Origin: Lysinibacillus sp. G4S2
GTDB lineage: Bacteria > Bacillota > Bacilli > Bacillales_A > Planococcaceae
Assembly: GCF_030348505.1 (NCBI RefSeq)
Contig: NZ_JAUCFJ010000002.1
Coordinates: 1,182,001-1,246,000 of the forward strand
Direction: 5' to 3'
Length of the DNA: 64,000 nt
A model generated the notes under the pieces. It was not told the DNA's origin. It ran no database searches and saw nothing but the letters and a program-made list of their open reading frames with translations. Numbering within the stretch: position 1 is the first letter of the stretch; each line of letters starts with the position of its first letter. Shown here in pieces: positions 57,842-64,000 of the stretch. Made by a program: the position numbers and the translations under genes.

Positions 57842-57886
57842 TTTAAGGCAGTGGAAGGTCGTCATTATGATAAAGAAAAATGTAAG

Positions 57887-57918
57887 AAAGCTGATGTGAT
57901 TTAAAGCATCAGCTTTTT
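57887..57918 (+). terminator. Terminator of the permease-hydrolase unit
   Basis: AAAGCTGATG (57887-57896) pairs with CATCAGCTTT (57907-57916) and ends in T residues, about 45 bases after the stop. Confidence 0.85.
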
Positions 57919-57930
57919 AGTGTTGAAAAA

Positions 57931-58100
57931 CTATTGTGTCAATGAAATTAAGGTGTCCCATTAAATATAGTATGGCTCTTCGGTAAAACGAGGGGTTGAT
58001 TTCCGTTCCGGCTGAGCTTCCCTGGAGGCGTCCGAAAAGCAGCTTGGATCCATAAATGTTTTATGTGCGAAATCGAAGCGATTCGGTGCTCCAAAATGCC
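57931..58100 (+). repeat. Left end and leader of repeat element 4
   Basis: GTGTCAATGAAATTAAGG, TATGGCTCTTCGGTAAAACG (57971 on), GGGGTTGATTTCCGTTCC, then the leader GCGAAATCGAAGCGATTCGG...CCAAAATGCC. This is the most complete left end of the family in the window; unlike elements 1-3 it lacks the tandem GC-rich units. Confidence 0.8.
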
Positions 58101-58460
58101 AATCGCTGATAACATCAGGAAAACCGCTGATAAACTGCCAAGAATCTCTGATAAAATCGAGAAACCGCTGATAAACTGCCGATAATCGCTGATAAAATCG
58201 AGGAACCCGCTGATAAACTGCCAAGAATCGCTGATAAAATCGAGGAAACCGCTGATAAACTGCCGAGAATCGCTGATAAAATCGAGGAAACCGCTGATAA
58301 ACTGCCAATAATCGCTGATAAAATCGAGGAACCCGCTGATAAACTGCCGAAAATCGCTGATAAAATCGAGGAACCCGCTGATAAATGCCGATAATCGCTG
58401 ATAAAATCGAGGAAACCGCTGATAAACTGCCAATAATCGCTGATAACATCAGGAAAACAG
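58101..58460. repeat. Tandem array 4, 42-bp double unit
   Basis: About 16 GCTGATAA cores plus a TCTGATAA variant at 20-22 base spacing. The double unit is AATCGCTGATAAAATCGAGG followed by AAACCGCTGATAAACTGCCGAG. The minus strand is open through the array in two frames (repeats such as FISGFLDFISDSRQ), and one frame continues into unique sequence to a possible ATG at 58659. I read the array as non-coding. Confidence 0.9.
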
Positions 58461-58813
58461 CTAATAGAACTTTTGTTTGCGACTTCGCAAATTCAGCTAA
58501 GTACTGTAATATGGTGTTGTCTAAATCAATTATTTGGGAATTTTTTTCAAGATTTTGGTTTATCACTAAAAGTTGAGAATGAGCTAAGTTTTTGTTAAAA
58601 GATTGAGCCGTTTTTGTTCTTTTTTTAACAAATTTGCGAAGATTACTTGTGTTTTTCATTACTTAGACGATAAAACTAGGACAAATTATCTTCATTTCAG
58701 CAAATGTTTTCTGTAGCGAAAGCAAAGCGACAGCTACAAATGTTTTCTGTGCGACAGCTACGATTACGCCAAGACGAAATTGATTTGAAAGATTGTTATT
58801 AGGAGCGGATGTT
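58461..58813. other. Intergenic sequence between array 4 and the GGDEF gene
   Basis: Holds GC-rich repeat units at about 58700-58768 (ATGTTTTCTGTAGCGAAAGC, ACAGCTACAAATGTTTTCTG). A leftward frame of about 65 residues (starting MKNTSNLRKFVKKRTKTAQS at 58659) runs into the array; composition is not absurd but no ribosome-binding site is evident, so it is not called. Confidence 0.5.
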
Positions 58814-60010
58814 ATGGAAAATCAAGAAAAGCTAGCTCTATCTATACAAAAAGAAATGATTCAATTTAATTTAAAACGTATGCGAACTGTAGCGTGGACT
58901 TTAATGTACGTGACAGCCATCATTACAATAATTCATTATGGTGAGGTGTTCTTTTCTGAAACTGAAAGTGAGATGGTACCAGTTTATATAGCCATTCACA
59001 CTATTTTGTTTTATATAGATTTAGCAGTGTTATTATTTGTGAGAGAAAAGAAGATTCAGGTTACATCTTTAAATTTGCGAAAATACGAATTTATCTTACT
59101 TGCTTATATTTATACTATATTGTTATTAATTACTGTGATAACCGTAATGGACGTATATTTCTTTAAACATGCAGCTCTTTATGAGGTACTGTTTTTAATG
59201 ATTTGTACTGTTTTTGCCATCCCTTTTCGGAAAATTTTTTGGATTATGTTCATAACAGTTCCGGCCATTTTAATAAGTGCCTATATGAGTAATGGGATTT
59301 CGGGTGAAGGTATTAAAGTGTTTTTACCGATGTCTCTTATTATTCCAATGGGGCTAATTATTCAGCGTCATACTTATAAAGTACAAAAACAATTTACGAC
59401 ACAGCACATTTTATTAGATGAAGAAATGACAAAATCTAAGCAGTTGTCAAAATTATTAGCGGAGAAAAATAACGAGCTATCAGAGCAAGCACTTCGTGAC
59501 ACGTTGACAAACCTTCCAAATCGACGAGCTTTTAATAATAAACTGACACAAATCGGGCAACAACTTAGTAAACCAAAGTCTTTAACCGTGATAATGGTGG
59601 ATATTGATTTCTTTAAAAATTTCAATGATTATTATGGTCATTTACAGGGTGATGAAGCTTTAAAAAAAGTGGCAGCTCTGATAGAGGAAATTGCAGAAAA
59701 GTATAATGCATTTGCTGCACGTTGGGGCGGCGAAGAATTCATAATCGTTAGTCACCATGCCGCAAAATTTGCTGAGCATGTCTGTGAGGAAATATTAGAA
59801 GAAGTCTACAACTTAAACATTCGTCATGAGCGTTCAAAAATAGCTGATGTTGTAACAGTCAGTATTGGGATGTGCCATGCCAAGATCTCAATAAGCGAGC
59901 ATTTGAATACATGCTGTGCATTAGCTGACGAAGCATTATATACAGCAAAACAAAACGGTCGTAACAACTTTTACAGCAAAAATGAAAATTTAGATGAAGT
60001 GGTATGTTAA
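58814..60010 (+). CDS. Membrane-bound diguanylate cyclase (GGDEF domain)
   Basis: A 398-residue protein with about six transmembrane segments (residues 20-200), a short helical linker and a C-terminal GGDEF domain (about 230-395). The signature is present as ARWGGEEFIIV with MVDIDFFKNFNDYYGHLQGDE upstream, so it should be able to make cyclic di-GMP. The RxxD inhibitory site that normally precedes the motif is absent. The sensing input of the membrane part is unknown. Start is the ATG at 58814, with AGGAG 8 bases before. Confidence 0.88.
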   Translation: MENQEKLALSIQKEMIQFNLKRMRTVAWTLMYVTAIITIIHYGEVFFSETESEMVPVYIAIHTILFYIDLAVLLFVREKKIQVTSLNLRKYEFILLAYIYTILLLITVITVMDVYFFKHAALYEVLFLMICTVFAIPFRKIFWIMFITVPAILISAYMSNGISGEGIKVFLPMSLIIPMGLIIQRHTYKVQKQFTTQHILLDEEMTKSKQLSKLLAEKNNELSEQALRDTLTNLPNRRAFNNKLTQIGQQLSKPKSLTVIMVDIDFFKNFNDYYGHLQGDEALKKVAALIEEIAEKYNAFAARWGGEEFIIVSHHAAKFAEHVCEEILEEVYNLNIRHERSKIADVVTVSIGMCHAKISISEHLNTCCALADEALYTAKQNGRNNFYSKNENLDEVVC

Positions 60011-60063
60011 TTTGTATCATGTCAGTAAAACGTTGATACAGTGCGCTTTCATCTCCTCCTAGG

Positions 60064-60093
60064 TTGCTTAATATATAACAAAAGTGTTACAAT
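60064..60093 (+). promoter_or_regulatory. Promoter of the asp23-fakA operon
   Basis: TTGCTT at 60064-60069 and TACAAT at 60088-60093 with an 18-base spacer, about 36 bases before the asp23-like start codon. Confidence 0.5.
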
Positions 60094-60128
60094 ATAGTTT
60101 AGTCAAAAAGAGCCAAGGGGGCATTTCT

Positions 60129-60491
60129 ATGTCAATTGAATTAAACAATGAATTCGGCCAAATTGATATTTCAACAGATGTACTTGCGCAAATTGCTGGT
60201 GGCGCTGCTGTAGAATGCTACGGTATTGTTGGCATGGCATCTAAACATCAAATTCGTGATGGTCTAACTGATATTTTACGTAAAGAAAATTTTGCAAAAG
60301 GTGTTGTTGTTCGAAAACAAGACGACGATTTACATATTGATATGTACATTATTGTTAGTTACGGGACAAAAATTTCAGAAGTGGCTTATCAAGTACAATC
60401 AAAAGTGAAATATACAGTGGATAAAACATTAGGTATGAGCGTAAAATCTGTCAATATCTTTGTGCAGGGCGTTCGTGTAGCGAATGATTAA
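60129..60491 (+). CDS. Asp23/Gls24-family envelope stress protein (YloU-like)
   Basis: A 120-residue member of the Asp23 family (YloU in B. subtilis). Conserved features are ISTDVLAQIAGGAAVECYGIVGMA and the C-terminal VKSVNIFVQGVRV. Members lie at the cell envelope and help with cell wall stress or regulate the adjacent fatty acid kinase; the precise role is uncertain. The ATG at 60129 has AAGGGGG upstream; an earlier in-frame start would add 15 residues overlapping the promoter. Confidence 0.9.
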   Translation: MSIELNNEFGQIDISTDVLAQIAGGAAVECYGIVGMASKHQIRDGLTDILRKENFAKGVVVRKQDDDLHIDMYIIVSYGTKISEVAYQVQSKVKYTVDKTLGMSVKSVNIFVQGVRVAND

Positions 60492-60509
60492 GAGGAGGAA
60501 CTAAATCGA

Positions 60510-62159
60510 ATGCAGTCTTTAGACGGAATAAAGTTTGCAGAAATGGTGCAAATGGGTGCCCATCACCTATTCCAAAATGCAAATTATGTTGATTCATTAA
60601 ATGTATTTCCAGTACCGGATGGAGATACAGGAACGAATATGAACTTGTCGATGACATCTGGCGCAAAGGAGACAGAACTTTCTGCTTCAGAACATATCGG
60701 TAAAACAGCACAGGCTTTGTCAAAAGGTTTACTTATGGGAGCGCGCGGAAATTCTGGGGTTATTTTATCGCAGCTATTCCGTGGCTTTGGTAAGGCTATT
60801 GAAAAAGAAGAGACAATTGATGCCAAGGGCTTTGCAAGTGCCTTCCAAGCCGGCGTTGATACAGCTTATAAAGCAGTAATGAAGCCAGTTGAAGGAACGA
60901 TTTTAACAGTAGCACGTGAAGCGGCACAAAAAGGCGTGGAAGTGGCAGAAACTGAAAATGATATCATTACAGTGATGGAAGCATTTACTGCTGAAGCACA
61001 GGCTTCGTTGGAACGTACACCTGAGCTTCTACCTGTTCTTAAAGAAGTAGGTGTTGTCGATAGTGGTGGTCAGGGGCTTCTATTTGTGTATGAAGGGTTC
61101 TTAGCATCTTTAAAAGGTGAGCCATTACCGCAGAAAAACGAAGCAACTTTAGATGATTTAATCAATGCAGAGCATCATAGAGCACAAGATTTTATGAATA
61201 CAGTTGATATTGAGTTTGGTTATTGTACAGAAATCATGGTACGTTTTGAAGAAGGGAAAGAGCCATTTAGCGAAGAACAATTCCGCAATGAATTAAACCC
61301 TCTAGGTGATTCTTTACTCGTTATTTCGGATGAAGAGATTGCAAAAGTGCATATTCATTCCGAGCAACCTGGCGCTGTTTTAGCTATGGGTCAAAAATAC
61401 GGTAGTCTTATTAAAATTAAGGTCGACAATATGCGTGAACAGCATTCTGCCATCGTTGGTGAGGATCATAAAGCACCAACTCCTGCTAAAAAAGTAGAAA
61501 AGCATCCATATGCAATTGTAACGATTGCAATGGGCGAGGGAGTTGCTGAATTACTTCGTTCAATTGGTGCTTCTTATGTTATTGAAGGTGGTCAAACTAT
61601 GAACCCTTCAACTGAAGATATTGTGAAGGCAGTACAAGAAATTGGTGCTGAAAAAGTGTTGATTTTACCAAATAACAAAAATATCGTCATGGCAGCAGAA
61701 CAAGCAGTAGAGCTTTTAGATATTGAAGCGGCAGTAGTTCCAACGAAAACAATCCCTCAAGGTATGGCGGCGATTCTATCGTTTAATCCAGAAACGACAG
61801 TTGAAACGAACCAAGCAACAATGACAGAAGCTTTTGCAAATGTGAAAACAGGCCAAGTAACTTATGCAGTTCGAGATACATCTATTGATGGTGTAGAAAT
61901 CCATAAAGATGATTTCATGGCACTTGCGGAAGGAAAAATTGTCTTATCTACTCCGGCATTAAAAGATGCAGCTGAGAAGGTAATTACTGATTTAGTAGAT
62001 GAAGATGCAGAAATTGTAACAGTTATCTATGGTGAGGAAACAACAGAAGAAAATGCCTCAGAATTAGTGAAATTTATTGAAGAAAATTATCCAGAGGTCG
62101 AAGTAGAGTTATTTAATGGTAAACAAGGATTATATCCATATATTATTTCAGTAGAATAA
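60510..62159 (+). CDS. fakA: Fatty acid kinase ATP-binding subunit FakA (YloV-like)
   Basis: A 549-residue protein of the DAK-like family. The N-terminal DhaL-type nucleotide domain carries PDGDTGTNMNLSMTSG (about 34-49) and RGNSGVILSQLFRG; the C-terminal part is a DegV-like domain (about 330-549). With a FakB fatty-acid-carrying protein encoded elsewhere, it phosphorylates exogenous fatty acids for phospholipid synthesis. AGAGGAGG lies before the ATG, 18 bases after the asp23-like stop. Confidence 0.92.
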   Translation: MQSLDGIKFAEMVQMGAHHLFQNANYVDSLNVFPVPDGDTGTNMNLSMTSGAKETELSASEHIGKTAQALSKGLLMGARGNSGVILSQLFRGFGKAIEKEETIDAKGFASAFQAGVDTAYKAVMKPVEGTILTVAREAAQKGVEVAETENDIITVMEAFTAEAQASLERTPELLPVLKEVGVVDSGGQGLLFVYEGFLASLKGEPLPQKNEATLDDLINAEHHRAQDFMNTVDIEFGYCTEIMVRFEEGKEPFSEEQFRNELNPLGDSLLVISDEEIAKVHIHSEQPGAVLAMGQKYGSLIKIKVDNMREQHSAIVGEDHKAPTPAKKVEKHPYAIVTIAMGEGVAELLRSIGASYVIEGGQTMNPSTEDIVKAVQEIGAEKVLILPNNKNIVMAAEQAVELLDIEAAVVPTKTIPQGMAAILSFNPETTVETNQATMTEAFANVKTGQVTYAVRDTSIDGVEIHKDDFMALAEGKIVLSTPALKDAAEKVITDLVDEDAEIVTVIYGEETTEENASELVKFIEENYPEVEVELFNGKQGLYPYIISVE

Positions 62160-62187
62160 TTCAATGCTACTTTGCGAATAAGTAGAC

Positions 62188-62219
62188 AAAGCAGTGCACA
62201 AGCCGTGTACTGCTTTTGT
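62188..62219 (+). terminator. Terminator of the asp23-fakA operon
   Basis: AAAGCAGTGCAC (62188-62199) pairs with GTGTACTGCTTT (62205-62216) with one G-T pair and continues into T residues. Confidence 0.85.
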
Positions 62220-62267
62220 TTATGGTACAAGGAAAATAGGGTATAATCAATTTCGCCTTGGTGTATT

Positions 62268-62370
62268 TATTGCTGTCGCTTCGCTTTCGCACAGATAAAT
62301 TGCCGCAGGACGTGGCGTGAGTTCTTCTATTTCAGTAGGTGTTTGAACCCCACTAAATAGGAACTACATG
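62268..62370. repeat. GC-rich repeat fragment followed by unassigned sequence
   Basis: TTGCTGTCGCTTCGCTTTCG and CACAGATAAA is a single copy of the GC-rich unit seen near the arrays. The following 70 bases show no recognisable gene. Confidence 0.5.
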
Positions 62371-62415
62371 TGCATTCAACTCACCAACTTCAGAGGTGGG
62401 AGTCTCTTCTGCTGT
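62371..62415 (+). mobile_element. Possible right-end remnant of an IS200/IS605-family element
   Basis: TGCATTCAACTCACC, a small CACC/GGTG hairpin and GGGAGTCTCTTCTGCTG resemble, from memory, the 3' end found after tnpB in many Bacillales IS200/IS605 elements (also the end of the omega RNA). No tnpA or tnpB frame remains. This is a resemblance only. Confidence 0.3.
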
Positions 62416-62686
62416 ATGAAGATACACTATAGAAAGTAGCATAAAATGAATAATTTTCTGTATGTACCCAGAGGACAACGGGCTTGAAAATTCTGGGATA
62501 TAAGCCTTTTGAAATTTTTGTGTATATGGAGTAGACAAAAGTTAAACAATATTTCTGATGTGTAAATTATAGTAGTGTAAATTTTCTGAAAGTTGATAAA
62601 GTAGTGCTTTACTTTTCTAGTGCCTATCAAGCATGATATAAGTAAAAGTAAATATTATTATATGGATAGAATAGAGGGGTGTTTGT
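62416..62686. other. Intergenic region upstream of the serine dehydratase genes
   Basis: AT-rich, with no gene recognised. It should hold the sdaAB promoter; no consensus pair was clear. Confidence 0.5.
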
Positions 62687-63352
62687 ATGAAGTTTACTTC
62701 AGTATTTGATATTATTGGACCAGTGATGATTGGGCCTTCTTCCTCTCATACGGCAGGTGCCGCACGAATTGGACGCGTTGCTAGAGATTTATTTGGAAGA
62801 CAACCAAAGTGGGCGAAAATTCACTTATATGGTTCTTTTGCTGAAACGTATAAAGGACATGGAACGGATGTAGCTTTGATAGGGGGCTTATTAAATTACG
62901 ATACATTTGATGAGCGAATCAAAACAGCTTTCGCTGATGCAGAGAAGGCAGGGTTAGACTATGAATTTATCCCAGAAACAGCTAACACAGAACATCCAAA
63001 TACAGCTCGCCTTGTGATTGGCGATGATGATGGAGAGATGTCTGTTGTCGGAATTTCTATTGGTGGGGGTAAAATTGAAGTGAGTGAGGTTAATGGCTTC
63101 AAGCTACGATTAACAGGTGGCATGCCGGCTATCCTTGTAGTCCATGATGATCGTGCTGGCTGTATTGCCAATGTAGCAAATTGCTTAGCGATGCATGCAG
63201 TCAACATTGGGCATATGGAAGTTTCGCGAATTGAACGTGGTTTAACTGCACTTATGGTGATAGAAGTCGATCAAAATATCGAGGAAAAAGTACTACAACA
63301 AATTTCTTTAATACCACATATTACAAAGGTTTCTAAAATTAATAACAACTAA
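62687..63352 (+). CDS. sdaAB: L-serine dehydratase, beta subunit
   Basis: A 221-residue subunit of the iron-sulfur L-serine dehydratase that deaminates serine to pyruvate and ammonia. The signature IGPSSSHTAGAARIGR is near residues 16-31, and the C-terminal ACT-like domain (MPAILVVHDDRAGCIANVANCLA) is present. AGAGGGG precedes the start. Followed after 14 bases by the alpha subunit gene; order as in B. subtilis. Confidence 0.94.
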   Translation: MKFTSVFDIIGPVMIGPSSSHTAGAARIGRVARDLFGRQPKWAKIHLYGSFAETYKGHGTDVALIGGLLNYDTFDERIKTAFADAEKAGLDYEFIPETANTEHPNTARLVIGDDDGEMSVVGISIGGGKIEVSEVNGFKLRLTGGMPAILVVHDDRAGCIANVANCLAMHAVNIGHMEVSRIERGLTALMVIEVDQNIEEKVLQQISLIPHITKVSKINNN

Positions 63353-63366
63353 GGGGGTGTCCCAGT

Positions 63367-64000
63367 ATGGACGTATTGTTTCATAATGTTCGTGAGCTTG
63401 TTGAACGAGCAGAGCAAGAAGGTAAACTGATTTCTGAAATTATGATTGAACAGGAAATGTTAATAACTGGACGTACAAGAGAAGAGATTATGCAGCAAAT
63501 GGACCGTAATTTAACGGTGATGGAGGAAGCTGTCGAAAGAGGCTTGAAGGGTGTGCAATCTGTAACGGGTTTAACAGGTGGTGATGCAGTATTGCTTCAA
63601 AATTACATTGCGCAAGGAAATTCATTGTCAGGGGATTTATTATTAGATGCAGTGAGTAAGGCGGTTGCAACTAATGAGGTAAATGCGGCAATGGGTACAA
63701 TTTGTGCAACGCCTACTGCAGGCTCGGCCGGTGTTGTACCAGGGACACTGTTTGCGGTGAAAAACAAGCTTAATCCAACACGTGAGCAAATGATTCGTTT
63801 TTTATTCACATCAGGTGCTTTCGGTTTCGTTGTTGCCAATAACGCTTCGATTTCTGGTGCTGCTGGTGGCTGTCAAGCAGAGGTTGGCTCAGCTGCAGGT
63901 ATGGGAGCGGCAGCGATTGTAGAGATGGCTGGTGGTTCTCCGCAGCAATGTGCAGAAGCCTTTGCGATTACACTTAAAAACATGCTTGGGCTTGTTTGTG
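63367..64000 (+). CDS. sdaAA: L-serine dehydratase, alpha subunit (partial, runs off the window)
   Basis: The first 211 codons of the catalytic alpha subunit; the frame is open to the end of the window. It begins MDVLFHNVRELVERAEQEGK and includes TGLTGGDAVLLQNY, the cluster-ligand region GTICATPTAGSAG and AAGGCQAEVGSAAGMGAAA. AAGGGGGTG precedes the ATG. The remaining third, with a further cysteine ligand, lies beyond 64000. Confidence 0.93.
   Translation, partial: MDVLFHNVRELVERAEQEGKLISEIMIEQEMLITGRTREEIMQQMDRNLTVMEEAVERGLKGVQSVTGLTGGDAVLLQNYIAQGNSLSGDLLLDAVSKAVATNEVNAAMGTICATPTAGSAGVVPGTLFAVKNKLNPTREQMIRFLFTSGAFGFVVANNASISGAAGGCQAEVGSAAGMGAAAIVEMAGGSPQQCAEAFAITLKNMLGLVC

Noticed and set aside
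57961-58659. A 232-codon leftward frame covering array 4 and unique upstream sequence
   Set aside because: The array part is a repeat artefact. The unique N-terminal 65 residues lack a clear ribosome-binding site, so a gene cannot be supported.
62220-62415. A surviving tnpA or tnpB gene next to the IS-like end
   Set aside because: No frame with transposase or RuvC-like motifs is present between 62220 and 62686.

Overview
The window comes from a low-GC, endospore-forming Bacillales bacterium, most likely Lysinibacillus or a close relative. That genus call is an inference from gene content, codon bias and the style of the dispersed repeats; no search was run. The gene order follows the Bacillus subtilis chromosome closely (lsp, ylyB, pyr operon; then yloA, yloC, gmk, rpoZ, coaBC, priA, def, fmt, rsmB, rlmN, prpC, prkC, rsgA, rpe, thiN, spoVM, rpmB, asp23-like, fakA, sdaAB, sdaAA). 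A short spoVM gene confirms sporulation capacity.

Layout. 1-1183: end of lspA and an RluD-type pseudouridine synthase. 1180-13030: complete pyrimidine operon (pyrR-pyrP-pyrB-pyrC-carA-carB-pyrK-pyrD-pyrF-pyrE), which makes UMP from bicarbonate, glutamine and aspartate, with two PyrR-type attenuators. 13040-14130: a tandem-repeat element. 14132-16877: cardiolipin synthase and an MBL-fold hydrolase, both leftward, with a decayed MBL fragment. 17640-23540: a rightward peptide ABC transporter operon preceded by two strong CodY-like boxes. 23564-24115: a MITE-like element, an oppF tail remnant and a tiny leftward gene for a secreted cysteine-containing peptide. 24408-30027: a second, leftward Opp system. 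31360-34988: chemotaxis receptor and RqcH. 35000-36000: dense dispersed repeats. 36011-50573: the housekeeping block from yicC to spoVM, continuous except for one MITE-like insertion after priA.

51649-51837 is rpmB (leftward). Between rpmB and the asp23-like gene lies an accessory insertion (52056-60010): an IclR regulator divergent from two guanidino-modifying (DDAH-type) enzymes, an amino-acid permease and a RocB-like M20 hydrolase, followed by a repeat array and a membrane diguanylate cyclase. I read the first five as a candidate utilisation cluster for methylarginines or related guanidino compounds, ending in or near citrulline. 60129-64000 returns to the conserved order: asp23-like, fakA, sdaAB and the start of sdaAA.

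The most unusual feature is a family of non-coding repeat elements. Four loci carry arrays of a 41-42 bp double unit built on GCTGATAA (near 13.2, 31.1, 50.9 and 58.1 kb). Each array has the same left leader and the same outer end sequence, sometimes repeated in inverted orientation on the far side. Two further elements with CATCACC/GGTGATG termini (23.6 and 41.3 kb) are flanked by short direct repeats that look like target-site duplications. A hairpin repeat with AATTATGC arms occurs three times. Other points worth attention are a coaBC gene whose CoaB half has lost its signature motifs, a spoVM gene that can only start at CTG, and the secreted peptide gene between two peptide importers.
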